Source: Tipula vernalis
Taxonomy: Eukaryota > Arthropoda > Insecta > Diptera > Tipulidae
Assembly (NCBI GenBank): GCA_958295665.1
Contig: OY282558.1
Location: 353,009,034-353,073,033 of the forward strand
Length of the DNA: 64,000 nt
Direction: 5' to 3'
Part shown: in pieces, positions 12,340 through 23,394 of the stretch
Position numbering within the stretch: the first letter of the stretch is position 1
Layout: every line of letters begins with the position of its first letter
Program-made: the position numbers and the translations under genes
The notes under the pieces: generated by a model
What the model saw: only the letters and a program-made list of their open reading frames with translations
What the model was told of the DNA's origin: nothing
The model's database searches: none

Positions 12340-12970
12340 TCCTCAAAAATGGAAGATATCTTTGATCACAATGATACATAAGCCAGGGAAAAATGAAACG
12401 CAAATCTCATCATATCGTCCAATAAGCATTCTGCCCACAATCTCACAGTTATTTGAAAAAATGTTACTAACGAAATTGAAACCAATATTAGAATAACGGC
12501 GCATTATTCCAGACCATCAATTTGGATTCCGAAACCACCGTTGGTACTACAAAGCAAGTACACAGAATTGTAAATGCAATCAAAATCACATTCGAGGAAA
12601 AGAAATATTGTTCTGCTGCCTTTTTGGATATCGCCCGATTTTACCGAAAAAATTTCACTCAGTTTTGGGAAACTATCTTCTTCAAAGGCAATACATGGTC
12701 AAACAAAACAGCACAACTACTTGATTAAATGATATTAATGCAGATGTCCCGCAAGGTAGCGTTCTAGGACCAATATTATACTTGTTGTACACAGCCGATA
12801 TACCTGTAACCAACAAAGTAATAATATCAACATTTGCCGATGACACGGCCATCCTGGTGTCTCACACTAATCCTGAAATTGCCTCAAAGGAATTACAGAA
12901 TCATTTAAACAAGGTCGCGGACTGGCTAAAGGCATGGAACCAGAAGAAAATAAAAACCAAACACATAATA
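12340..12970 (+). pseudogene. Non-LTR retrotransposon reverse transcriptase relic (Jockey-like)
   Basis: In broken frames the region gives the order expected for a Jockey-type RT: an MIHKPGKNE...SYRPISILPTISQLFEKML stretch, HQFGFRNH, a decayed motif A (AAFLDIARF), motif B NADVPQGSVLGPILYLLY and motif C TFADDTAIL, then the thumb (WLKAWNQKK). Stops and at least two frameshifts destroy it. Similarity ends abruptly at about 12970. Neither the endonuclease half nor a poly-A end was seen, so it is an internal fragment. Confidence 0.88.
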
Positions 12971-13441
12971 TTGTATTTGTTCGTATTGGATTTTTTTTCT
13001 TGGCTCTCTTAATTTCTCTTCTCTTTATTTGCTTCGTTCGTATAACCACGGTGGAATTAAGGAGCGCATATCACTCGCGCACATACTCTCACCCATAAAA
13101 AGGGACAAGGTAAATTATATAACCCTCTATACCGTGTGAATTACACTTGCATAATATTCGTTTGACTAATACTGTTTTGAAGTTGAAGTTCAATTTATGT
13201 CAATCACTTTAGATCAGCTGTTATATGTTACTGCTTTTTGTGCAATAAAGTGATTTGCTTGATAAAACCTGTGATTTTTGTGATATGTAGATGTGATATA
13301 TTGATGTGATATTATAGAGTGATCTGATTGATAAATTCTATGTTTAATTGTGCAATATAATTTGATTTCTAAAATCGGTCTTTTTGGGCGGGAAATTTTA
13401 TATTTCGTCAGTGTAAATTATATTTACATATTAGTTATCGA
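12971..13441. other. Gap between the LINE relic and the hAT relic
   Basis: No coding similarity. It may be the 5' flank of the hAT element, but I found no terminal inverted repeat that would prove it. A short GTGATATGTAGATGTGATAT partial duplication occurs near 13280-13310. Confidence 0.4.
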
Positions 13442-16428
13442 TTGCTGTTTAAAATGAGTGCGAATAAAAAATTATCGGGATGTGAATTTCGCAAGCGAAA
13501 AAGAATTTGCGATCATTTGGATAAAACACAGGCAAGTTCTTTGTTAAAATATTTAGACACAAATTTACCTCTAGTAGGTACACAGAATTCTTTGGTTGAA
13601 GACACTACTGCGATTAGTTGTACTTTAAATGATTGTAGTACAATACAGTCTAGTTCGAATACTCCCCTGATTGACGATCAAATAATTCTAGATTCAAATT
13701 TAGTATCTAGATCTGTTACACTAGATAAAAATGATTTAGAAAAATGAAGTGTTGATCAAGCTGTCTTCAATTCTTCTCACGAATTTGAACATAATTTGCA
13801 TGTTTTAGTTAATTTAAGTGATCCAGCAAAATGGCCAAAGCTAAGTGAAAAGATTATTCAACTAATTGTATAAAATGGTCCCGTACAAGTTGATAATTTA
13901 AAGTTCCCTATTAAGAATAAAAGAAAGTACAATCCAAATATTTATGATAGGGTGATGGCAAATGGACAGATCAATAAACGAAATTGGCTTTTATGTATAT
14001 TCTATTTAACGGATGCTGTATTTTGTTTTGTTGTAAATTGTTTACTTCCCGTTGTGGTGATAATATTGTGAAGGTGACACTAAGAGTATAATAGAAGATG
14101 TTAAATTAATAGCTCAATGTTTAATTGTACTAAAATGAAATTTTCCATGATAAAATTGTTACGTAATGTTTCTACGCTATTCTAACTGGAAAAGTCTTGA
14201 GCTTTCTAGAAATTTGGTTTGTGTATATAAAAAGGCGAACGAAGTCGAATTGGAGTAGTATTATTTGGAAAGCGACAGTGTGAAGATTAAAAAGTAATTA
14301 AAAAGTGATTTAAAAAGTGTTGTAGCGCGAAATAAAAATTATAAGTGAACAGTAAAATTGTGTGAAAATTATTTAAAGTGATTTTATGAATTATCGTTAG
14401 TAAATAGTGTTGTTATAATTTTTGTGTGACATAAATAAATTCGTTGGGGATAAATTGAATTGATTTTGTTTTATTCACAATCCAGTGATACGAACCTTGA
14501 GGAACAAGGCAAAAACGTAACAATATGACTCTTATTAATCAAGGATTTACAGACTGGAACCATTTAATCAGATTAGTTCAGTCACATGAAAATAGCGTGA
14601 ACCATTTACAATAGTTTAAATCATGGAAAGAATTAGAAAAACGCTTAAGATCAAATACAACTATAGATTTTGATCTTCAACGACAAATGACTGCAGAAGT
14701 TCGACACTGGAGGGAAGTGCTTGAGCGGTTAATAATATTTGTTGAATTTTTAGGAACACAATCACTTGCATTTCGGGGCAAAATCTGAAGTGTTGTATGA
14801 TCAAAGTAAAGGGAATTTTCTAAAACTGGTTGAATTTATAAGTAAATTTGATCCTGTGCTTTCTGAACACCTTCGAAGAATAAATAATAACGAAACTAAA
14901 AACAAATACTTGAGTAAAAATATTCAAAACGAGTTAATTCAAATTATTTCACATTCAGTAAAAGATAAAATTATTTATATGCAAAATATTATTCTTTAAT
15001 AGTTGATTGTACTCCAGATAAGAGTCATGAAGAGCAATTAACGTTAATTATTCGATTCCTTTGTTATGAAAACTCTATGTTTGAAATCAGAGAACATTTC
15101 ATAACATTCTTGGAAGCCAACGATACTAAAGGAGCTTGTCTTACTGAAATTGTATTGAATGAATTGAACGAAATGAGGATCTTACTGGAAAATTGTAGAG
15201 GTCAGGGTTACGATAATGGTTCAAACATGAAAGGGAAACATATTGGTATGCAAAATCTTATACGAACTAAGAGCCGAGGGCTTTTTTTGTACCGTGCTCG
15301 TCCCATACATTAAACTTAGTTGTTAATGTGCGGCACAATGCTCCCGAGATGCTGTTAGTTTATTTGATATTGTTCAAAATTTGTATGTGTTCTTTTCGAG
15401 TTCTGTTAAAAGATGGGCAGTATTAAAAAGACATATTAATAATTGTACTCTTAAACCAATTTGTACCACAAGATGGGAAAGCCGAATTGACGTTCTAAAA
15501 CCTTGGGAGATATTTATGAAGCTCTTATCGAAGTTTCAACGTTTGGTGATGCATCTACAGTAAATACTGCAGAAGCTTTGGGAAATAAAATTTTAGAATT
15601 TAAGTTTATATGTGCATTAAATATTTGGCATAAAATTTTAGAGACTATTAATATAGTAAGCAAATACCTCTAAAATCCCAAAATGAATATTTTAGCTGCA
15701 ATAAAACAATTTCAATCTACAATAAAGTTTCTTCAAAAGTTGAGAACAGATAAAGAATTTGAAATTTTTTTGCAAATGTCAAAAAAAATTGCTGACGAAC
15801 TAGAAGTTCCCAATTGCTTTCCAAACCCAAATGTTTTACGATTTCGTCGAAAGAAGTTTTTATTTGGCTATGAAGGAGTGGATGAACTTATTGTGGACCC
15901 AAAGCAAAAATTTAAAATTGAATTTTATTTTAAAATCATTAATCAATCAATTTCATCAATTACAGAAAGATTTCAACAATTATCCGAACAAACAAATATT
16001 TTTTTCATTTTTATACGATATTCAATTATTATCTGTCATGTCTCTTGAAGATTTAAAAAAAAAATTGTAATCATTTAAAAAAGGTGTTAACTAATGGAAC
16101 TGCTTCAGATATCGACGATAAGGACTTATTAAATGAACTTCAAATATTATCGACGTTATTGGAACCGAACACTGTCTTTCTTGATGTCCTAAACTATATT
16201 TCTAGCAACAACTTAGAACTTGCATTTCCAAATACAGTCATTGCTTTTAAAATTTTGTTAGCAGTGCCTGCTAAAACTTATTAAACATTATTTGAGGAGC
16301 ACTATGTCACAAGAAAGATTAAATGGCTTAGCTATCATGTCAATCGAAAAAGATTTGATAGATAAAATCGACTACAGTACTTTAATTGAGAAATTTGCCA
16401 CGATTAAAGCACGAAATATTAATTTTTG
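13442..16428 (+). pseudogene. hAT transposase relic, ZMYM1/TTF-type (DUF4371-like)
   Basis: The N-terminal exon-like part (13442-13747) has KKLSGCEFRKRKR. It is followed by DPAKWPKLSEKIIQLIV and NGQINKRNWLL...TDAVFCF of the TTF-type zinc finger region. After a solo LTR, the text resumes at about 14525 with INQGFTDWNHLIRLVQSHEN, then IVDCTPDKSHEEQLTLIIRF and ENCRGQGYDNGSNMKGKHIG (15000-15300), a DDE-type core. RHINNCTLKPICTTRWESRI (about 15430-15500) and the dimerisation region (15830-16280) follow. The phrase with SAERSF-like residues after ILLAVP is deleted. Many stops, frameshifts and the LTR insertion show it is long dead. Confidence 0.88.
14157..14522 (+). mobile_element. Solo LTR (366 bp) inside the hAT relic
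   Basis: Starts TGTTACGTAATG and ends AAAACGTAACA, the mirror-image TGTTAC...GTAACA ends common to gypsy-type LTRs. A TATA box (TATATAAAAAGGC) lies at about 14224 and polyadenylation signals (AATAAA) lie downstream. The flanks AAAT and ATAT would be a 4-bp duplication with one change. It breaks the hAT reading, so it is younger than the hAT element. Confidence 0.72.
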
Positions 16429-17332
16429 ACAATAAGTTGTTTATAAATGAGATTAACTTGTTTTTAGTCATCGCTTTGAATTATTTTATATTATTTAATT
16501 AAATTTTTTTAATGTTATAGGATGAGTATGGATTTTGTGTTGTTTATAAACGAGGAATATATACTTGAGCTATAAAATCTATCTGATTTGACATAAGTTA
16601 TAAGTCTGAAAGAAATTTACTTAATGAAAGGTACTTCAGGTGATGTGGAATAGAGATAATAAATATACGTATGTATACATACATAAGTATGTATGTATAT
16701 ACTCGTACTAAATTAATAATAAACTTGACCAAAAATTATATATATTGAATAAAATAAGTAAAAATTATTGAGGCGCAATAAAATGTAAAAATTCACCATG
16801 CGCTAAAAGGCTTGCGGGCCCCTGAAAACGTTGATAATATTTGAGCATCGTTTTAGTTCTTACATACAAACATTCCAACCGAAATCACCAATAATCAAAG
16901 GAAAGTGATGTTGTTTAATTAACATCAGTATCATTGTAAAATTTCATCCAAATCTGCAGACTTTTATACTTTCGTTATATTAAAAATCTAAATCCTCCGC
17001 AAAACCAAACCTAGCAATAATATGAACAATTTAGTATTATAGACAATTGAAACCATTTGACGATTGAACAATTTCAAAATTATTGATATAGTGTATACCT
17101 TAAGCTAAGTTTATACATGCAATGATTACTGGCGTCGGTTAAACGTTTCCACATAGGATTGAATGTGTTTTACTGGTGTAGTATATAACACGGTTCTGTA
17201 TATCGTACTTAGTACAGGTATTTTTTTAATATCAGTATAAGTCTTTATACACTTTAATTCTTATTTTTTTACTTCGGCTTCTTTAAAGACAATTTTTTAG
17301 TTATAAAATTTGGTAAATATGTATTAAAAACC
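16429..17332. other. No gene seen
   Basis: AT-rich DNA between the hAT relic and the large EnSpm-like element. A small palindromic ACGTATGTATACATACATA tract lies at about 16660. A GCGGGCCCCTG motif at about 16816 resembles a hAT terminus but has no partner. Confidence 0.5.
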
Positions 17333-17376
17333 TATCGCCCCTCCGGAGTAACAACGACATAAGTGCAAATTTTTTG
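17333..17376 (+). repeat. Left terminal inverted repeat of the 5.9 kb transposon
   Basis: GC-rich end TATCGCCCCTCCGGAGTAAC, then AACGACATAAGTGCAAATTT. The first 22 bp match the right end exactly in reverse complement; the inner half has three mismatches. The GC-rich block is conspicuous in an AT-rich setting. Confidence 0.85.
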
Positions 17377-17415
17377 AAAACCTAGATTTTAATGCCAGTT
17401 TAAACTATCTATATT

Positions 17416-17896
17416 TACAAAGACCTAATTGTACCTCGAATATTCATCGCTAGAATGCGTTGTGTCTTTGTTGTAAATATTTGTGCAAATGATATTCCTA
17501 ATGGGAACCACAACGTCCGATTAGTCAGTTATAAACAAGATTTCATATCGAGTGGAGGTGTTAGTACTACAACGTCACAAAGGTAATTACGACAAAAATA
17601 TAATAATTTATTTTGGATTAACAAAGACCCAAATGTACTTTATGTCGATGTTTTCTCAATTTTAATGTCATTATGAATTTATGAAAATTGTACTACTGAG
17701 TAATGACATGTCTTTGTTCCTCCGAAAAACAGTAATTTTTATGCAAAACTAAATAGTTAAATATTGTGTTTTGTTAGTGATTTTTAATTTTAATAATATT
17801 TTAGTTTGAAAAACATGGAGCCTTAAGTGGAGCCATTACATCAAAAACTTTTCAAAATACGGAAAATGTGAAAAATAATTCAGCAACAAAGACTGA
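17416..17896 (+). repeat. Subterminal ACAAAGAC motif cluster
   Basis: Copies of ACAAAGAC (or the reverse GTCTTTGT) occur at about 17416, 17466, 17626, 17712 and 17888, with variants at about 17504 and 17572. One copy (about 17710) reads TGTCTTTGTTCCTCCG, close to the inner part of the right terminal repeat. Such repeats act as transposase binding sites in plant CACTA elements; that role here is inference. Confidence 0.6.
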
Positions 17897-17957
17897 TTGT
17901 AATAACAATCCTCCTATAGGGAGCTCCCGATTTAATCGATTTAATTTGTCAAATTGA
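17805..17957 (+). CDS. Candidate last exon of a small unknown gene in the transposon
   Basis: An open frame of 50 codons follows a splice-acceptor-like TTAATAATATTTTAG and ends in TGA, with an AATAAA signal about 80 bp downstream (18037). The product is rich in Asn, Ser and Thr with no motif. It lies upstream of the transposase in the same orientation. It could equally be chance; I give it only because acceptor, open frame and poly-A signal line up. Confidence 0.25.
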   Translation, partial: FEKHGALSGAITSKTFQNTENVKNNSATKTDCNNNPPIGSSRFNRFNLSN

Positions 17958-18158
17958 TAAGAAAAAGAAGGTTCTAATTGAAACATTTAACTATTTTGAA
18001 TTTATCGTCTCTTATGTTATTAGTTGTTGAATTTGAAATAAACCATTTAGCAGTTCAAATCAGTGCATAATGTTTGTCTGTTTTATTTATTCTAATGCAT
18101 TTGATCACATTAAACACTTCACGTACATACATTTGTTAGCACAATCTGCTGTTTTGAA

Positions 18159-20647
18159 ATGTTCCCAAAACGATGCAATCAGTTATTTTCGAATCGGAAC
18201 TCCTTTAAGCGTCATCTGCAAAACCAACATCCATTAAATGTAACCCTCGACAGTAATTTACCAGCTCAAAATAAAAAATCGTTAATGTCAAATATATCAT
18301 TGACCTCCATATCCAATGAATTAATTAAATCTTTTTTTTTTTTTTTTAAAACATCTTTATTGATATGACTACGACAATCTTAAACATTATTAATTCATTA
18401 GTAAGGTTGACATTAGTACTTATGAGATAAGCATAAACTTGTGTGGGTCTGCTGGACCAGTATCCAATTCCCTTAAATTAAATCTGATTTAATTATATTT
18501 CGTGAAAGAGAGTGCAAAACTAGTATTGGTGATTTAAGAGAAAAATTACAAGATCAAGCACTAAAATTTGTTCTAAATTTATATTCAAAAACTAATATGA
18601 CCACAAGCTTAATAAATTCAATTTTAAAGAGTTTTAAAAATGATATTCTGAACTTTTTGATTGAAATTCTTAAAGACATTACGCCTTCTGCGCCAACTGT
18701 TTCTAATTCTGAATGTAGTTTAATTGAAATTCTTGATATAGTTGCATCAATCTTTGATAAAATAAAGACAGAATACTTGTTTAACCAACAATTAAAAGAA
18801 AAAATTAAATTTGAGGGCCCACAGAAATGTGTAATTCATAGTGAAATACAGCACGTATTTACCTTAGGCAAACCACTACTCAAAAATAAAGATCATGTAT
18901 TCTGTCACCAATTGTCTATCAAATAAAAACCTTTTTCGAACGGCCTGGGGTATTGGACGAAACACTCAATAATACTAATCGTCTACTTAATACAAGAAAT
19001 ATCTTAGAAAATTTCGTTCAAGGAAAATTGTGGAAACAGAAATTAAACAACTTTTCCCAAGACGAGCTCATTTTGCCTTATATATTATATTATGACGACT
19101 TTGAAACAGGTAATGCCTTAGGAAGTCATGCAGGATCCCAATCAATTGCAGGTTTTTATTTTTATTTTCCAACCCTGCCTTCAAGTAATTTAAAACTAGA
19201 CAATATATTTGTGGCACAGTTAATGAGAACTAATGTGTTTAAAAAAATTGGTAGTAATCGATCTCTTTCGTATCTTATTGATTGCTTAAAAGTTATCGAA
19301 ACAAAAGGTATACTGTTAACTATAGATAATAATAAGATATATGTTAAATTTGTTTTAGGTCTCATTATAGGAGACAATCTAGCATTAAATTCCTTATTGG
19401 GATACAGTTCCTCATTTACACATAACTTTTACTGTAGACTATGTAAAGAAGAGAAATCAGTTCTTGAACATTCTGTTTCCGAAAATGCCAGTAAATTACG
19501 TACTGAAGAGAATCATAGAATAGATATCCAAAATAATGATTTCAAGTCGACTGGCATAAAATTTAATTCCATATTCAATGAACTCAAAACTTTTCATGTT
19601 TCAAATAATTTTTATTACGACATTATGCACGATGTTTTCGAAGGTATAATAAAATTCGGTTTAGCGCAGTGTTTAAAATTTTTTATTTACGAGAAAAATT
19701 ATTTCACCTTAGAGTTTCTTAACAGTAAATTTAAAACATTTGATTATGGCGAGATAGATGTCCAAAACCGTCCGAATTCATTAAAAGAAGATCACATAAA
19801 AAATTTGAACTTGCATATGTCAGCCAGAGAGAGTTATTGTTTTATGAAATACTTTCCAATTTTTGTAGGTTCTAAAGTCCCTAAAAACGATTTATGTTGG
19901 AAATACGCTCTCTGTCTTTACGATCTAGTAGAATTTCTTTTAAAGGATTCCTTCAGTACAACTGAAATAAATGTTTTAGGCGAAATGATAAAAACACACC
20001 ACACTAAATATGTAAAATGTTTTAAAACAAATTTGAAACCTAAACACCATTTTCTGTGTCACTACTCACGTCTTATCGAATATTCGGGTCCATTGAAACC
20101 CTTAAGCTGTATGCGAATGGAAAGCAAAAATAAGCAAATAAAAGAATATTCAAAAGTTTGTAACTCGAGAATCAATTTACCACTATCGCTGAGTAAAAAA
20201 TGTTGTTACAACTTCGCGACGGACATTATGAGTAGTCATCCATTCAAATCTGATATTGAAATAATAAAAACGAAAATCATGCGAACTACGATTTGTAATT
20301 ATGCTTATTACAGTAATTTAAATATGGAGCGCTATCTAAAAAATAATGTACTAGAGTTACTTTTGACAGTTCGGTATAAAGGTACTTTATTTAAAAGTGG
20401 GTTTTATATATATGAATTATTAAAATTATATTTAATTCAGGATATGTTATTGTCAGAGGGGAAATTGTTATTGATTCTTTTAGAAGCTGAAGTACTTTGT
20501 TTTGATCCTAATTTAAAAATTTATAAAACAGGCAGGGTAATAGGTAACCACTTCATCAAGAACATTGACACGCTTGTAAACAAAAAACCGTTTCAATTAC
20601 ACGTTTTGAATAATGGCGAAAAATATTTCCTACCAAGAACGTTATAA
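18159..20647 (+). pseudogene. EnSpm/TNP2-like transposase with N-terminal C2H2 finger, broken
   Basis: A C2H2-like finger (CNQLFSNRNSFKRHLQNQH) opens at 18159. The frame is interrupted by a 153-bp insertion (18333-18485), resumes in phase at 18486 and runs to about 18890, then shifts frame. The main part (about 18900-20647) is open for over 560 codons. Its phrases are shared with animal proteins related to plant TNP2 (CACTA/EnSpm) transposases: LPYILYYDDFETGNALGSHA (about 19073), LGLIIGDNLALNSLLGYSSS, FYYDIMHDVFEGII, NLNLHMSARESYCFMKYFPI, LKPKHHFLCHYSRLI and SCMRMESKNKQIKEYSK. The DDE-type acidic residues cannot be assigned with certainty by eye. The insertion, the frameshift and a lost N-terminal start make this copy inactive. 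Confidence 0.75.
18333..18485 (-). mobile_element. 5'-truncated retroposed fragment with target-site duplication
   Basis: Begins on the plus strand with a 16-T run, i.e. a poly-A tail on the minus strand preceded by AATAAAGATG. It is flanked by AATTAAATCT at 18323-18332 and again at 18476-18485, a perfect 10-bp target-site duplication. Including one duplication copy it is 153 bp, a multiple of three. Without it, the transposase frame on both sides is continuous. The minus strand contains TGGTCCAGCAGACCCACAC, resembling LINE 3' tails such as the one at 24509. A LINE or SINE end is the best reading. Confidence 0.85.
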
Positions 20648-20930
20648 TTAATCATTATGTAAGAGTTACTTTTTCTTGCTAATTGTCATTAAAACTATTT
20701 TAATTATATTATTAATTAATTGTCTCTTATTATTTTAATTCAATTTTAATTTTGTTTTGTAATTAATTTAAAATATTTTAATAAATTTGAATTAAATGCA
20801 TATTTATTGATAATTCATGAATCACCTATGTATGAACTATGAAGCGTTTTGGAATGATAAATAACTACTATATGTACAATAAATGAGAAACGAAATGAAT
20901 AAATTATCTCTAAAATAGAATAAAACATGC

Positions 20931-21370
20931 ATTTTAATTTATAATTCGCTCCCACCCAAAGAATATATAACCCATAATTAAGCATTACTTATTCTTAAAC
21001 AAGCATTATCTGTGCACTAAACTTAGATAATCCACTCTTAATAATTGTTAAATTATACTTTATTAGGTATAAATAATCCAAATATAAAGAATAAACTATT
21101 CAACAATTTGTTGCCGAACCAATTATGTATGCCGAACTGTACCATGACTGATTCATAGCTTATGAATAAATTCATTATATGTTGAACGTCTTATGCATAT
21201 TATGTATAATAAACAATAACAGTAGGAATAAGCCATGATTTTAGAAAATTGCATACATTATAAATATTAAGGCAATATTATTCCTAAGCTATGTAAGGTT
21301 GAAAATAGACCATAATTTTTGCATGGGACGTGCGTTTTAGGCATATTACATACAAATTTTTCTCTGGGTG
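20931..21370. mobile_element. 440-bp insertion between 10-bp direct repeats
   Basis: TAAAACATGC occurs at 20921-20930 and again at 21371-21380, exactly bracketing 440 bp of AT-rich non-coding DNA. The inserted segment carries CACCCAAAGAA near its left end and, in reverse, CACCCAGAGAA at its right end. Non-autonomous element of unknown type. It lies in the spacer between the two genes of the large transposon. Confidence 0.55.
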
Positions 21371-21592
21371 TAAAACATGCCAAAGCAATGAAAGTACATG
21401 ATATCTAATTTATAAAAAAAGCTCCCTTTTTTTTACAATAATGGTTTAATTTTTAGATAAAATAATCGTAACGAACGAAAATGAAAGCTTTCTTGTAGAA
21501 TAAAATATTCCTTCATGCCTTCGGAAAATATTAAGGTACCTGTAAAACTGCAAAGTGATTAATGTATATTACAAGAAGTTGATTCTACGATA

Positions 21593-22912
21593 ATGAATTT
21601 TAACTCATTTTCAAATGATCAATCTAACCAAGGTATGTATCAAACAGTTATTCACAAAAAATTCAATTTTGCAACATTATGCCGAATTTATCAAGAAACT
21701 TTCTCCTTTTCAGTTTCAGAAATTTCAGAAGTAGGAAACTCGACAGATGAAGATACGAAATCTTTTTATCGTCGTCATCTGATAACGACTCGGGGGGTAT
21801 TAAACACACTTCTGTAAATACTGACATTAATGAAAATACTGGCGACTCAGAAAATGATAATGGAAATTCTGTTATAAATGATGACCACTCTTTAGCAAAG
21901 AAAAAGGGAAAAAAGACAAAGAAAACCTAAGGAGTGGGAAAATAAACGAAAACTGTTAAAAAATTCCGGTAAATCATATTTATCATCTCGTGGGAAAACT
22001 GTAGAGGAAACGAAAATTGGTCCACCCTGTAAGTGCAGACTTAGCTGTGCGACTAAAGTACCAGAAGATATGCAAGGAAAATCTTATTTCAACAATATTG
22101 GTCGTTATCTTCATTTGAAAAGCAACGCAATTTTCTGGGTACATGTATTGAGATCTTACAGGTTCAATATAGAAAGGTGAACATGAATTCTATTCAGCCC
22201 AGAATACCAAACTGTTCATTTGTTTTTCTACAAGGCGGAAAAAAAAATTCAAGTATGTAAGCCGTTCCTAATGTGTACTCTAGGAATCAAAGCTAAATCT
22301 GTTCGCACTGTTGTGGAGGCTAAATTTAGTGGTATCGGAGCAACACCAGATATACATAAATACTATATCTAGAATAGAAAGTCACTATCTGCGATCTACC
22401 AACAGCCAAAAATTTATAGATGGTAGACTTACCATAGCAGAGATGCATCGAAATTATGAATCTCTACGTAAGTTGGCTGATAAGCCATCAGCGAACTATG
22501 AAAAATTCTGTTATAGAGCAGAATATAAAAAGAGCGAGAAAATCTGGACCGATATACGTCCCAGAACAGTACGTTTCTCTTATACGTACTGCAAAAAAGC
22601 GAGAGAGCTATTTCAAGTTAATGAATTTACATTCAGCGACGTCTTTGATTTAAAATCATTGACCAAAGACATGAATTTTAACGCAATAAAAAATTTAAAC
22701 GGTGATCAAATAAAGATGGTGGAATTCAAAAAGAGAACGAATTCTTACCATTTTAAACTTGGGTATGAAGATGAATGGATCGAAGCTCCGATTAGAACCG
22801 GGGATCGTTCAATCAACAAAAAAAATAATAATTCGAGTAATATTGGTGTTCTTAAACCAGTTTATAAGGCCAAAGTAATCATCTTGGGTAGAAAAAAGAT
22901 GATTTAATAAAA
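21593..22912 (+). pseudogene. DUF7869-like gene inside the 5.9 kb transposon, broken
   Basis: In broken frames this gives an ordered series of family phrases: basic EWENKRKLLKNSGKSYLSSR, the Cys motif PPCKCRLSCATKVPE (about 22023-22070), SYFNNIGRYLHLKS, QPRIPNCSFVF, CKPFLMCTLGIKAKSVRTVV (about 22258-22320), then ISRIESHYLRSTNSQKFIDG and LTIAEMHRNYESL (22365-22480). An open frame of 198 codons (22311-22907) continues with NFNAIKNLNGDQIKMVEF, a C-terminal family phrase, so the central part with the WxDNC motif is deleted. It ends about 240 bp before the right terminal repeat. The domain name is from memory; function is unknown. Confidence 0.6.
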
Positions 22913-23394
22913 ATGATAAATACTAATATTGTTCCCAAATATTACGAAAAATTTTATACCAATCTCAGTCTTCTGACATAAAACCTCTATAAGGGGCATA
23001 TTGCAAACTATTGAAAGAAAATCAACCGGTGCTGACAACAGTACAAATTAAAGGATTCATTGAACATTTAAATTCCGCACAAGTTGTATTCTATAGCCGT
23101 CATTTTGAACTTTAAAAATTTCACAAACATTAAAAACGTTTTCTCAGACTTTTACAAATTTTCACTTACGTCTTTGTTACTCCGGAGGGGCGATATGTTC
23201 TTTTTTTAATATTTTACCAATATTTCGACCTTTCGGGCCATCATCAAGGTGTTTACTTATAATCTAATGTATTTTTAATTATTGCTTATTGCATTTGATT
23301 GGCATATTTTAACATTTCTTGTGAAAAAGCTTTGTTGTTTACTAATTTCGGTGCGCAATTCGATTCGTCCATCAAATTAATCGTTTGAAATATC

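Larger units (their letters stand above)
17333..23195 (+). mobile_element. ~5.9 kb DNA transposon with EnSpm-like transposase and DUF7869-like gene
   Basis: Two inverted repeats bound the unit: TATCGCCCCTCCGGAGTAAC at 17333 and its exact reverse complement ending at 23195, with similarity continuing inward for about 45 bp and weakly outward (TTGGTAAA...TATTAAAAA). Inside, in one orientation, lie a candidate small terminal exon, an EnSpm/TNP2-like transposase (18159-20647) and a DUF7869-like gene (21593-22912). The left 600 bp holds several ACAAAGAC motifs in both orientations, as subterminal repeats do in CACTA/EnSpm elements. Two younger insertions (18333-18485 and 20931-21370) lie within. 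Both genes are broken, so this copy is inactive. Confidence 0.7.

Noticed and set aside
16816..16828. GGGCCCCTG as the right terminus of the hAT element
   Set aside because: No matching left terminus or 8-bp duplication was found near 13000-13440.
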